Source of the DNA: Paraphysoderma sedebokerense | Taxonomy: Eukaryota; Blastocladiomycota; Physodermatomycetes; Physodermatales; Physodermataceae | Length of the DNA stretch: 64,000 bases | Assembly: GCA_025602915.1 (NCBI GenBank) | Contig: JAHLJZ010000061.1 | Coordinates: 62,001-126,000, forward strand | Direction of reading: 5' to 3' | Part shown: one piece after another, positions 1 through 12,100 of the stretch | Layout of the letters: each line of letters starts with the position of its first letter | Position numbering within the stretch: the stretch's first letter is position 1 | The notes under the pieces: model-generated | Databases searched by the model: none | Seen by the model: the letters and a program-made list of their open reading frames with translations, nothing else | Told to the model about the DNA's origin: nothing | Made by a program: the position numbers and the translations under genes

Positions 1-1181
1 ATCGGACGGAGATAGAGAAGAAGGGGGAGGTATCGATGCAATGGGACGTCGTTCATTGTAGCAAATGACCTGCATGGTTGTGAAAGTAAACGTTAGGAGA
101 AAGTGTGTAAAATAAGGGGACAGAGTAAAGAGACTTACCAAAAGATTAAACTCAATTTCCGTGCCATCTTCGCTCACGGCAATCCATTTATTCCCAGTTT
201 TGCGTTTTTCGATTGCATTGATCATCACTTCACTCAGGAACTCATCCACCGTCCATTCTTGTTTGTTGTCTTCGCTTCTAATCAACTTCGTCTTTTTACA
301 ATGTCTGACCTCGACACCCATTTTTTCTACTTCTTTCGTCGCAGCCTTTGACAGTATCGATGACTTAAACCCATTCAGCAAATCTTTTGTCGAAGAAGAA
401 TTCACCATAGTAACGGTCTTAGATTGATACACTTCTTTCATTTCTGTTGCCAATTCTATACCGACTACTCCTGCACCTAAAAGAAGGACTTTTTCTGTGC
501 TCTCGTCAGCGAGAAACTGTTGATAGGATCGTATTGATGATTGAAATCGTTCGACAAAATTCGAAGAGGAAGAGTACTCCTTTAATGTGGGCCGGAAAGG
601 CATCGGATAACCCACTCCAGTGGCAATAATGAGATAATCGTACTGCGCCTTTGGCTGACTCTCGGTCACTTTATCTCCACTACCAAATTCATCCGAAATC
701 TGTATATCCACATAACCCTGATACACGTTCTTTACCCATCCTTGAATCAGGTTGATAACGTAACCTTGGCCTTGCCATTCTTGCAAGTACCTTTGCCAGG
801 GTACGAACAACAATTTTTCAAATCCAGGGTTCACAAGTGCTTTTGTAATGGCCGTACCAACGTAGTACACAGGCGAAGGATCAACCACTGTGATGTCGAT
901 ACACTGAGGTGGAAATTGATGAATCAAATTTTGTACCGTTTTCAAACCTAAATAAGCCAAAATCATCATGTGACAAGATGATCAATCTGTCAAAACCATA
1001 AAAACACATAAGTAACTCGTCACTTGAAATCTGTATACATACCAGCAACCGAAAACCCAATGATAACAATTCTAACCTTTTGTTTTGGCTGAAAAGATTT
1101 CGGAATGACCGCGGCAACAGGTGAATTGGGAAAGTCATATAAACCTTTGTCGTATGCAGTTGATAATATGGATGACAACAT
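1..1181 (-). CDS. AIF/FSP1-like FAD-dependent NAD(P)H oxidoreductase (partial, 3' end off window)
   Basis: Partial flavoprotein of the pyridine nucleotide-disulfide oxidoreductase fold. Such proteins (AIFM2/FSP1, NDH-2 kin) pass electrons from NAD(P)H through FAD, typically to quinones. Exons on the minus strand are 1181-1043, 947-139 and 69-1, joined in frame by GT-AG introns. The ATG at 1181 is the first in frame after an upstream stop. The N-terminal beta-alpha-beta motif reads VRIVIIGFSVAG (residues 36-47), where the usual second glycine is serine. VVDPSPVYYVGTA follows (FAD ribose contact), then YDYLIIATG, then a second dinucleotide fold VLLLGAGVVGIELATE for NAD(P)H. The C-terminal FAD-binding segment lies beyond the window. 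The first 20 residues have no obvious cleavable targeting signal. The family is clear; AIFM2-like versus another AIF-like class cannot be settled from a fragment. Confidence 0.8.
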
Positions 1182-1823
1182 ATTAGAATTAATAGCAACA
1201 GCAGAACCTGTTCAACGATGGGCAGTTTTGATTGATTCCAGACTGATTTATTAATGAAGGTGTTTGAATCGATTTGTCCGATCTGTACAATGTGGTTCAA
1301 TTGTCGCATTAGTAATATGAACAATTGAAGACGAGCAGTCATAAATTACCGGCTTCAAATTTCAGAATAAATTGTGGAGCACAGCTGTAACAGAAGATAC
1401 CAAAGGTTTCCCCAATACTATTAGGACAAGTAAGGGAAATCGCTTTGGTATTGTCCACACTTCAATGGGTTTTTGCGAGATTACCGCCAAGAGAATACGC
1501 TGATAAATTCGTCAGATACCTCTGCAATTTGTGGAATATAAGTAAAGCTTTTAGTGACTGTGGCAGGGTTGTAATCTACCAAATGCTGCTGAAAGAAAGA
1601 AATGCTGAAAATATATCTCCAAAGAACAGAGATGGCTTGACTCAACGCGGTCAAAATTTTCGGGCTTGAGGAGCAGCGCGGTTTAAAATCAAAAAGTCTA
1701 TTTTTACAGGTTATTATTTTCCTAAGCAACTCATGATATTACTTTCACCATATGATGTTAGACCAAATCCCATTTTTCCGATTAAATACAATGAACGAAT
1801 TAAGGCCAACCCTCCTGTTCAAA
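1182..1823. other. Intergenic spacer, no gene seen
   Basis: This 642-bp stretch separates the start of the AIF-like gene from the end of the hydrolase gene; both are on the minus strand. It should hold the AIF-like promoter and the hydrolase 3' UTR. Short open frames on both strands have no family motif, no good start context and no plausible splice partners. I see nothing else in it. Confidence 0.5.
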
Positions 1824-4397
1824 TTATCTTCTGCTCCTGGATCGTCGAACTCCGAATCCAAGCAAAAGCATGACAACGAACAAACTCCAGCTTCTGGATC
1901 GAATATATCCAACAATCCCAGTGTCACTTGAACTTTGGCCACCGAAAATCAAGGCCAAAATTTTCTGATATTTGGTCATGGGGACTACATTTCGAGATGA
2001 AGTTGTGGTCAAAGCAATAGGCGAGGTTGAGGGAAGAACATTGGATGATTCAACTGCACTCGATTCCAGAGAGGCTGGTGATGGTCTAGACGAAGTACTG
2101 GTGTTTGTTGCATTGGAATCGAATAAAGATGAAGAATCTAAGTCCGCGAGCGAAGCTGACGGACTGGGACCATCCCTTTCACTAACAGGCGATCGACTAA
2201 GAACATTTGATGAAAGAGGGGCAGGCAATCCAACCGATATTTCCTCGTCATTTTTGTCCTTCATTTCGACTCCACTATCAGCATCTGTTTCGGAATCAGA
2301 GTGACGAGGACCTTCATTTTGGTGATGAAATTCAGACTTGATGCTGCCGTCTCCTTCAGTATTCCCGTTCCATACCATTTCAACCTCATTTGTTGGCGTG
2401 GTTTCGGGAAGATGAATTTCGTTCATAAATTTGGGTCGTTGAATGAATGAAGGGATCACAATAGATGAAGTCGGGGGCAGCGGTGAAGATGGAAAGGTCT
2501 TCTTAGCCTGAATGAAATGTGAATCAATGGTCAGTCGCCTCACCAACCAGGACTGTACACAAAATTACAAACCTGAAAAACGGCATGGAAGTATTCTGCA
2601 AATACTTGAGTGCACCAGCGCTGTGGCTTGATATTACCCGAATAGTATCCAATATGCCCACCCTTCTCAGTCGTGGCGATAAGGACATAAGGATTATTCC
2701 TAGTATACTGTTAGAAAACTGTCACGGGCCATTTTAGTCAAAGAAGGTCGACACGCACTTCGCCTCCTCGTAAGGGATTGTAGATTTCGGACTTATAGGA
2801 TCATCAATTGCATTCACGCACAGTAATGGAGTTCTTACGCGCTTTAAGTATCTAAATGAACTTGCATCTCGATAATAATCCTCCACAGTGAGATAATTAA
2901 AGGAAACTCGAGTGAGACGATCATCGAATTCGTAGATGAGTCGGGCCTAATGATCCAAGATATCAACATGAAAGTCGACTCAGCAAAATAAAAATTTTTT
3001 TTCGAAAGCATACCTTCATTACAAGATCATATTTGATCCGCTGATCTTTTAAAAGCACATGTGAATGCCTTCCAATGCATTGCTGTTAAAGATGTAACTT
3101 CAACCGAACATGTAACAGCAAATCCATACTTTAGAAATCCTCTTTTCAAGTTACCCGCCATTACTCTTGAATACACATTCCTATTCAGCCATGTACTCCT
3201 TAACCACAGTGATCCTCGCTCAAAATCGAATGGATTTGACACGCTGATACCACCATCGAACACAACATTATCTCCTTCTTCCCCAAGGTACTTGACCAAG
3301 ATATTGGAACCAAGAGAAAATCCAATACAGGCGAGCGGAGCATTGGGAATCTTAGATTTAATGTACTTAACAGCGATACGAACATCAGCAGTGTAGGCGC
3401 CGCAATATAACATGGGAGTTCTGATTTCGGACTCGGCGCCTAAGAATGGTACCAAGGGATTGTCAAGAAACAGACAGGCGGAGGAATTCAAAGCCAAACT
3501 GATAGTGGATACATACATCCTCTTGCATTCATTACCACACAGCGGTATCGATAGCCATTTTGATTTAACTTTGCCACTAAATCCTGCACATATGATTCGT
3601 GACTTCCTGTTTTGCAGTGATAAGTTAATTGCGAAATCCTCAAGGAAAGCATCAAGCAAGAAAAAACATGCCTCCAGTCAAACCGTGCAAAATTACGACT
3701 GTGGGAGTATCACTTTCATAAGGGGTCTCCGGAATGTTCCAATCGAGCGTTACCACACCGCCGTCTGGAAGATCCACACATTCTCTATGCATTTACAATA
3801 AAATAAGATTAGCTGAATAAAGAGAGTGACTCCAAAGAATACAGAAATCGCAGCGGCGCCAACTAAAATTTCTTAAGCTATGACCGACTTAACAAGCCCA
3901 GAGCCTGGACTATATGAGTGCCTCCTAAAAATTGTGTCTACAAACCTTTCAAATTCTGAAGTCCCGCCCATAATTCCCAACGAAGCCCAAAATGTCTGCA
4001 AATGACCATTAAATAACCAAAACGTCGACTTGAAAGGCCGACTGAAAGTCGGGCATGTCTTCAGGATGTACTGAACCCAAGGCAGCGTCACCACTTTTGA
4101 ATTCCTATCTTCTAGTTTCTCATTTTCCACTGAATTGCTTCGATCGGTTTCAATTGAGTCCGACGGGCATTCGCACATCAGCTTACCCACCGCCGATTTT
4201 CCACTCACACTATGGCCTGCTGCATGGAGGACAACAGGACATTCTGATATCTTGCTGAGCTTTATCACAATCAGAGACAGAACCGTCGTTGATAGTGGGA
4301 GTAAGATCGGGTGTGAAATAGTGAATCCGAGTATCGAAATGAGAAGTAACCCGATCAAAACGGCAAAGCCAATATGAAGAAAAGGGACAGAAAACAT
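1824..4397 (-). CDS. YheT/ABHD1-3 family alpha/beta hydrolase with N- and C-terminal membrane segments
   Basis: Lipid esterase/acyltransferase of the YheT/EMB8/ABHD3 group (672 aa). Eight exons, in order: 4397-3946, 3784-3672, 3606-3517, 3439-3130, 3068-3014, 2946-2759, 2699-2573, 2507-1824; phases sum to an intact frame. Two hydrophobic helices lie in the first 50 residues. The hydrolase core follows: WLFNGHLQTFWA, HGLTGGSHESYV (oxyanion loop), NARGCAESEIRTP, GFSLGSNIL (nucleophile Ser in GxSxG), NAIDDPISP (catalytic Asp) and TEKGGHIGY (catalytic His). The full Ser-Asp-His triad is therefore present. A low-complexity Ser/Glu-rich tail of about 200 residues ends in a last hydrophobic segment (WSLFVVMLLLGFGV) with basic residues after it, which suggests tail anchoring. 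Intron 2 appears to use a GC donor. Exact substrate is unknown. Confidence 0.88.
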
Positions 4398-5661
4398 GGC
4401 AAAATCAGTCGATGGGATTGAAAAAGACGGCGATAGATACAATTTTGAGCAAAAAAGATAATGTTGATGATGAGATGATTCAAACGAGAAAAAATTCCGA
4501 ACGAAATGGATCCGAACAAACAAGGACTCGGGCGCATGTTGGCTCGTTTCGGAGACAAGGGAACTTCGAAACCGGATCCATTTCAACCGTATGATCGTCT
4601 GTATTTTGCTTAAAATATCAAAGTGCAATTACAATAGCCATAAATTATCATTATAGTTCTACATTATAGTAATTAAGTTATTCCATTGAAATGTTGTTAT
4701 AACCTTATTAAATCAGAGTTATGTTTTGCTATATTGTATTCCATGTAGATGCCGCCGGAGGTCATAATTCCAGAAAACTCCTTAAAGGATTTCTGTCATC
4801 TTCTGGTAGATTTATCAGCTTCTAATAAGAGATTAGCTAAGATGATGTGCACATCTTACCAAGACTTAGCTACAATCCATTGGCCTACAACCGCACCAGT
4901 TGATCAGAACAATTATGGGCCTATCGGATCAATCATATATGATATGAATATTGCTATCATCTGATCAGTGTGCGTTGCATGTATTCTGATGAGTTGGTTT
5001 CGAATCAGTACTGACTAGTCAACGTGTTTCTGTCCTCCTGTCAATCGGCAAAGTCCACAAACTCCAAAACGCATGACTGCAAAGTGCTTAATTTCGACAT
5101 ATCCTGTATTATAGTTCAATTTGAAGAGCCTTCTCATTGTATACATTTTTTGGAACCTTTGACTTGCACTTATTAAATATGGATATATCTGTTTCTACTC
5201 ATTCCTTCAAATGCAATACTCATATTCCGAGTAATTTTGAAATCCAGGTGATTTATCAATAAAACTATGGCCATTTGTGGTACCGTTCGAATGCATGTAT
5301 AATATGCCTCGTTGTTTTGAACGACAACAATAGAAGCAATATTATGGACAAACGGTAAATGCGACGCACGATATCACTATTTGATTTCACCGATAATTTA
5401 TTTTTGCACCAAAATCATTTCGACTTCGCATCGTTTGTATTCTTAAATTGGCATCAACGGTTGGTGATACCGTCAGCAATCTCAGCAGTTGATTGGCGTG
5501 CGCAGGAATTGATCAGGCGCTACGCGCACAGAAACTGGATGACCAACCAATATTACACGCTACACCATAAGCTCACTATATATCAGCAGTACTTCCGTCT
5601 CTTCTAGAGCATACTTCCACAGACTTCACTGATTTGTCTCAAAAAAGCTGCAGCTAGAGAC
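4398..5661. promoter_or_regulatory. Divergent intergenic region between ABHD hydrolase and Het-C gene
   Basis: These 1.26 kb separate two divergently transcribed genes and must hold both promoters. The DNA is AT-rich. Apart from one 71-codon open frame at 4749-4964 (listed separately), I see no coding signal, RNA gene or repeat. Confidence 0.4.
4749..4964 (+). CDS. Possible small hypothetical protein (71 aa)
   Basis: An ATG-initiated frame of 71 codons beginning MPPEVIIPENSLKDF, with mixed, protein-like composition and no transmembrane segment. It matches no family I recognise. The sequence just before the ATG ends in TGTAG, so it could equally be an internal exon, but I found no partner exon. 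It lies alone in the divergent spacer between the hydrolase and Het-C genes. Chance is a real alternative. Confidence 0.2.
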   Translation: MPPEVIIPENSLKDFCHLLVDLSASNKRLAKMMCTSYQDLATIHWPTTAPVDQNNYGPIGSIIYDMNIAII

Positions 5662-7475
5662 ATGCACTTGTTAGCTTATTTATTTTTTACAATTCAACTT
5701 GTCTCTGCTGCCCAAGCATTCAAAGCAGGCGACGGTACATACTATCTTTGACAGAAGTTTGCCTCTGAATGTAAATTGATCAAAATTCATTACTTTGATA
5801 TAGGCAAAGTGAACGACGCTTTTCCATTCTACACGCACAAAACGATTACATATGACTCGTTATGCGCGCCAGGCCCTAACTCGCAGGAGCCTATATTTGA
5901 TGGCAATGCCTGCCGAAACATATACTTCGGAGATTTACTTCGGGATCTATCGCAACTAAATGACGCAGGACTTCGAAAATACTTCTCTGAATTACAGGTT
6001 GTCGAAATCGTGGAAACATTGGTGAAATCTGAATATAAATACGATGAACCTCAGTTTCGTGTCACGCCCGAAAGACTGCAACTTTACCGTCCAGAAGAAC
6101 ACGTAGATAATCCGAGTTATTTGCTCACTACACCTACCAACCAAGATATGGATCCCAGATTTCGGGGACCTTTGGCACCGGAAGAAATTTCAATATCAGA
6201 CACAACATCCGAAAAGAATTATATCCTGCCTTCACTAGATGCTAGCAGACAGCCAGCGCACATGACAATTATCACCCACTTTCGCAACACTTTAACCAAA
6301 GCAGCACAACTAATGAAGCAGTCTACCCTTGGTGGAGGTGATGCCGGAAGCTTGAAAGTCGATGCTTATATAGCTTATGGAAGCTTCTTGCACGCTCTCG
6401 GTGACTTCTTCGCCCATACAAATTACGTGGAATTGGCGCTTCACGAAATCGGAAAATACAATTTTGATGAGGTGTTTCCCTGGGTAGGAAGAGATGCTTC
6501 CGTTAAATGCAACCAAGACAAAAGCTGTTATCCTTTAGTTTCAGGTATGCAAATTCCCTGTCTTCCAACGATGGGCTCAAAACCTAGAATCAACATTTTT
6601 TATTTCTTTTGTTTAGGACATGCTGTTGGAGGTGCTGAGCTCAAAATTATTGCACTTGGAATGTTAAAATCAAAAATTAGAAACCTCTTGGGTAAAATCT
6701 CCAAACGGTCGGTTGCTGTATCACACTTAGAAAAGCGGTTCTGGAGGAAAATCAAGGAAGCTGTATCCTCTGCTGTTGACAGAGTAATTCAGGTGACAGA
6801 GCGGGTACAAGAAACCTTAGTAGAACCTATTCGACCTGCGATCGATACAGCAAAGAAGGCAGCTGAAAAGGTAGCTGAAGTCGGTCGAAAAATTACGGAG
6901 CCAATCAAACCAATAGTCAGTAAAGTTGCTACTACGCTTGCCCGACCTCTGAGGCCTTTACTGGAAAAATTTATGAATTATATCGATCGAAAAATTGAAG
7001 AAGCGGCTGCAAAATCCGATGGAAGTAAAATATTCACAGACCCAAAGGATACAAATCCATTACATTCTCAGGTAATTTTTGTTTATTTTCCTCATTGATG
7101 GCAGAATTGTCGTTAATAAACGTACTATTCATTATGTTACAGGTTGGAAAAGACAACAACGACAACCCCCTGCACGCCGTTGCAGGTCAATGTGCAATCA
7201 CCGCTTTTAGATTAATTTCTCAACCAGCGGGGGAATTACTCAAGGGAATTGAATCTGGAAAATTCACAGATGGCGAAATCAGCCAGAAAATTGACAACAT
7301 TTTAAGTATCACCAGTCGAACTCTCATCCATCCTGCGATTGGCGGAACGCAAGAAAGCGCGCAAGTATTACAAAATGTAGCAGCTTGGCTCAATGATCAG
7401 AAAAATAAGAATATGATTGCTTCCAAACTGATTGGGTTCGAATCGTGCAAGGCAGGCAAGAATCAGTTATACTAG
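5662..7475 (+). CDS. Secreted Het-C domain protein
   Basis: Het-C family protein, 533 aa, in four exons (5662-5734, 5804-6544, 6617-7071, 7143-7475) that join in frame. The N-terminus is a signal peptide (LAYLFFTIQLVSAAQA) followed by AFKAGDG, the mature start typical of the family. Het-C landmarks follow in order: NIYFGDLLRDLSQ, FRVTPERLQLYRPEEHVDNP, DPRFRGPLAPEEISI, KNYILPSLDASRQPAH, and YGSFLHALGDFFAHTNYVEL, the family's metal-binding-like H-x-L-x-D-FFAH block. In Neurospora, het-c is a hyphal nonself-recognition locus; here a role in cell-surface recognition is inference only. The C-terminal part differs from the usual glycine-rich tail: about 100 residues form charged amphipathic helices with repeated EPI-(K/R)-P units. 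A polyadenylation-like AATAAA follows at 7576. Confidence 0.88.
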
Positions 7476-7575
7476 AGTGTTGATATATATTAAATAGATT
7501 AGATTATGAAGTAGATAACAAATTGTAAAATTGTAGATAAATAGATATTCGTACAGTATGAAAATATGCACATTC

Positions 7576-7581
7576 AATAAA
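7576..7581 (+). terminator. AATAAA polyadenylation-like signal after Het-C gene
   Basis: AATAAA lies about 100 bp after the Het-C stop codon, in AT-rich sequence. The position fits a 3' end signal. Confidence 0.4.
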
Positions 7582-7892
7582 TAATAAGAAATACCAAACC
7601 CACCCAGTCAATTAAAACATCAGACCATTAATCAAATCCTCCAAGCTCAATTGACGTAACGCGGAGACTACATGGGAGCTATCCCATCCTTTCTCTCGTA
7701 CGGTTGAGATGTGTGAGACGATGACGACATTGGGCTAGGAGTTATAGCTTTAACGCAAAATTCAAATACAAAATGGCGGTTCCTACGTTGCCGAAGTTCG
7801 ACATACATCCGCCAATATTGCTCCTCGTCAACCAATTATCGAAAACTCAACCCGTATTTCTGCATTCGAATTACATCTAAATAACGCTTACA
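7582..7892 (+). promoter_or_regulatory. Promoter region of Hsp20 copy A
   Basis: This spacer of about 310 bp lies upstream of the first Hsp20 gene. A CCAAT motif sits at about 7830. I looked for heat-shock elements (inverted GAA/TTC units with 2-nt spacing) and found only imperfect matches such as GAAGTTC. No gene is seen here. Confidence 0.35.
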
Positions 7893-8832
7893 ATGGCTAC
7901 TGACAACCGTGGAGCTAGAAGAGATGACTTTGGTGGGTTCAATTACGATGTTTTCAGCGATCCATTTTTCAGGTACGTCTCGAGTACTTATACAACCGAG
8001 TACGTGAATCGACATTTCAACTAACATAACAACAATAAAGCGACCCGTTTGGGACCATGGGCCTCGGCAATCGCGGATTCGGTTCCGATTTCGGAGATTT
8101 TGGGACCCGTTCTGGAAATCGTCAATTAGGCCCCTCCACTGGCACCAAAACGCCTGACGTCGATTTCGGTACCTGGGTTCCACGTATTCCCCGTCATCTG
8201 GGTAGTCGTATCATGGACACCACCGAAGGAACTCTCTGGAGACCGGCAACCGACGTTTATGAAGAAGAGAATAGCATCGTAATTCATGTTGATCTTCCAG
8301 GTCTGATAAGCGCAGCCTTTCCTCTAGAAACGTCTTCCATAGACTTACCAATGAATACGATTTTTTAAAATGTAGGAGTCCCCAAGGAAGATATTCAAAT
8401 TGATACAAACGGTTAGTTTTTAGATTGAGACATTTATATTGGTTATTGCCGTTTCACTGATCACCCCTCGCCATATCTAGATCAAAACGAAATTACCATC
8501 CACGGGGATGCTAAACGTGTAAGTTGGATTAATTGCTAACCTTTCTGTTATCATTATTTCGCTAATGACCTATTGATCTGCTGCCATAAAAGCCTGGTGA
8601 ATTTGTAGCTGCCTCAAGCCGTGTCCGTGAACGCAACATTGGCAAGTTCAGAAAAATTATCAGATTGCCTGCTGGCGTCGATTTCGATAAAGTTGCAGCG
8701 AAATACGAAAATGGGCTGTTGGAAGTGAAGGTTTGCAAAATTTTCTCGTGGTTATATAAATGATTATATTCACATTTTGATTGATAGGTTCCCAAGGGAT
8801 CCTATGCGGGTCGTCGCATTGAATTGAAATGA
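7893..8832 (+). CDS. Small heat-shock protein, Hsp20/alpha-crystallin family (copy A)
   Basis: ATP-independent holdase chaperone, 198 aa, from six exons: 7893-7972, 8041-8300, 8376-8411, 8481-8518, 8593-8730, 8788-8832; phases sum correctly. The N-terminal arm is Gly/Phe-rich (FGGFNYDVFSDPF). The alpha-crystallin domain begins at LWRPATDVYEEENSIVIHVD and runs through LPGVPKEDIQIDT, NEITIHGDAK, SSRVRERNIGKFRKIIRLP and the family signature block KYENGLLEVKVPK. The C-terminus ends SYAGRRIELK and contains an I-x-L oligomerisation motif (IEL). Exons 3 and 4 are only 36 and 38 nt. A close paralogue lies inverted at 15228-16287, sharing most intron positions. Expression is probably stress-induced, although no clean heat-shock element is visible. 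Confidence 0.95.
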
Positions 8833-8919
8833 AAACCCAACCGTTGCCGTAGTACTACTTTGTTAAATTGTGGAATGTGGAAGGGGCCAATGTAACGGTC
8901 GAAATGTATATATAGCCAA

Positions 8920-8925
8920 AATAAA
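8920..8925 (+). terminator. AATAAA polyadenylation-like signal after Hsp20 copy A
   Basis: AATAAA occurs 88 bp after the Hsp20 stop codon, a normal distance for a fungal mRNA 3' end. Confidence 0.45.
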
Positions 8926-9108
8926 GATTCATTGATCTGTTGATACTGTCACATTCTATATACAGAGTCTCAATCGTTCAGCTGGAGCAATGAATGGTAA
9001 AACTAAGCGCTCATAAGGTCTTTCACAATGAATCAAACAACTCTGCTAGAACGACAGTTAAATAATGGTCGCTAATTTAACATTTAGTATTTAGACTGAA
9101 ATAAAATT

Positions 9109-12100
9109 TTAAGAGAATCGGACTTTCTTCCTACTCTGTTCTGATTTAGCAAACTCAAATTCTACACCTAATAAGTGCTTTTCCCCTATGATCTTCTTGC
9201 ATTCGGATATTGAGTTAAACGATCCAGGACCCCGATTGCTAAATTCAACCTCTATATTTACTTCATCTTCAAGTCTATCATCCGAAAGAATATCAATTTC
9301 GTCAACTGATCCAGAGTCCATCATGTCTCTATTCACGGTTAGTGAAATTACCGGCATATCTGGTGAGTTGACATCACCAGGCAGAGTTTCTGACGAAGCG
9401 GACTTCAGAGATATGTCATTCGGCTGCGAATATGTTGCAGCATTGACATTACCATGAGACCTGGGTTGAGCAGCTGTGTTATCAACGTCGACAGCAATTG
9501 AATCATCCTCGTCTCGACTGGTCGAAGGTTTTCCCCCAAAGAATATCTTCATATCTCTTTCCTTCATTATGGGCAACACTCTCTTAAACTTATCAAGTCT
9601 GTAATATTCATGAACGGTCGGCGAAGAAGTAAGCGATTCGCCAGCAGAAGACATCGGAATAAACTTCGAAGATTCGAAAAGTTCTCGCATTTTGGAGTCG
9701 TCTATTACATTCTTCTGATCGTCTATTGAATCATAATCAAAATCCAGCCCATCTTAATCCTTGAACAGAAAACATATACATACCAGCACTAGCCCCATTT
9801 CGGCGAAGTTCTGTCCTTCTTTCGATCATTTCCTCTTCAAACGTGCCTTTCAAGACAAGAACTTCCACATGCACTGTAATGAATATAGATAGTTAGTATA
9901 ACGACCGGCATATATTCCCAAATTAGTAAGATTGCACCTTCTCTGATCTGCCCTATCCTGTGCGCTCGTTTGATAGCCTAATAATATCGATAATGAAAGC
10001 GAAAGTAAGAAATTGTTCAAGATTGGTTATGACGCCGAACGCAAATTGCAAATTGTTGACTTACCTGTCGTTCCAATGCGGTTTCCCACACGGGTTCAAT
10101 GAAGTATACTCTGGAAGCAACCGATAAATCAACGCCGTAGGCGAACTCTTTAAGGTCAACAATCAAGACGCGGAAGTCGTTAACCGCGGTTTTAAATTGC
10201 ATAACCACTGAAGACCGTTCGGCTGCAGTCTATGTACAGGCAAGTTGTTATTATATTGGCATTTTACCGAAAAACAAATACATGTAGACGTACCTGTGAA
10301 ACTTTCGTATATAATAAATACTTGATCTGAGCATATTCACACGCATTCGCGATAGCAATAATTTCACTTGGATTTGTGCAGAAAACTAGGCATTTTTCCT
10401 TCGGCGAGAACTCAATCAATTGATTCATGAGATAATTTAATTTCGTCGATGATGAAGATATGATGTTAATAGGTTTCAACTTTTGCAACAACACCATATG
10501 GCTGTCGTCTTTCAGCTTCGAGACGCTCTCAATAAATTGCTTTCGTTGATCATAAGAGTATGAGACGGGAACAACGATCGGGTGGGAAGAGGTGGGTGAC
10601 GGTGACGGGGTTTGAGGTGCTGTAATACTATTGTCAATTGTAGATGGTGTAGCGATGGAGGTGGGTATCGCTGGACTGTCATCCAAACCAGCTGACCGTA
10701 TTGAAGAGGAAAGTGTTGGAGTTGGGGATGGAAGAGATGAATCCGCATTATTTATGTTTTCAGTTTGATTCTGACTTGGTGTAGAGGATGATTTCACTTG
10801 ACATTTTTTCGTCTTCTTCGCCTGACTTGGAACAGATATTGCCGAAGATGCAGTGCCTTCACTTTCATTGAAATTCGGGGCGTTCGATCTCATCCGTTGA
10901 TACAAATCTCCAAGTTCTTTCTTCAACTGTTCATTCGAATCATCATTGCTTTCCTTCAACTTCTTGGAGGGCCGGCTTTTAACCAACGATATTCCTTTAG
11001 AGCGCGCCAATACTGCATGTATAAAATAAAGAATCAAGTCGATGTCCTATACAACATCCGTTAGCGAAGGGAAAAGGACTCCAAACTAGACTGTAGTTAC
11101 CAAAGCTGTCATCAGGCAATAGTCGTCTTGCACGAACCAATCAGCAGACAGTCTGAGGTTATGAGTTGAAACTGACGACCACATTTCTTGAACCTCACTT
11201 TGAACGTTTTCGATAAAATACACAGGCTCTTTGATGTCACACATCATCCGCCATATCCTATTTCAATAAACTGAGAACCGCTATCCTAATATGGGGAACC
11301 GATGAGCGCAACATACCGATCACCTAACGCTTCATTAATAATTTTAACAATACTCTCTAACTTCTCGCGATCGCCTGGCAACCACTCAATGACAGGACCC
11401 CGTTCTAAACCTGTATCGCCAGTTAGCGGGAGATATGAGTAAAAACCGAAGAAAAAAATTTCGCCCTTACTTTTCTCTGCATTACGCCGTAACTCAATCA
11501 AATTTTCCATTTCAAATGCACAGAACCAAAATGTTGAGCGATATAAGTTGTTTATCGATTCGAGTAAGTATTTACGATTGGATTTATGGAATAAATAATC
11601 TTGCTGCGTACGCTCTAAAAAGTATTACGTCAAAACTACTTATATTATTCACAAAGCAATCCAAGAACGCACCAGTCAAAATGACATTTGCCATGAAGAA
11701 GCAGTTCAAAACGTTGTACGATAATCTCTCAAATTTGTTCGGTTCCAAATAAACAACCCTTTCATGCAACGTCGGCAGCTTAGTACAAGCGTCGACAATT
11801 TTTTGACTATTTCGAATCATAATATCGGAAAGTAGCTGCCGCAGACGAAGAACGGCGCCATATTCCTTTATTTTGTATGGCTGGCGGATGAGTTTTGAAA
11901 AACTAAGATCAGGTATGCATGACGAGAACGGTGGACACTTTAGAAATTTGGAAATCACTATTCCCAGATGCTTCAAGTCCTTATCATCTGCGTTATAAGA
12001 TGCTCCTTCTGTGTCTGCGACAAGATTTGACGTTGGAGTTCCCGTGCATATCCAACGACGTTCGGCACGAAGTTCAGAAGCAAACATGGCCAACTGCGTT

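Noticed and set aside
7434-7443. GGTTCGAATC, a box-B-like tRNA promoter motif
   Set aside because: It lies inside the last Het-C exon and no cloverleaf can be folded around it.
7582-7892. Possible heat-shock elements upstream of Hsp20 copy A
   Set aside because: Only imperfect GAA/TTC arrangements with wrong spacing were found (for example GAAGTTC).
10512-10748. His/Pro-rich minus-strand frame
   Set aside because: It is an alternative frame of the Ser/Thr/Pro-rich linker of the Rad5-like ATPase.
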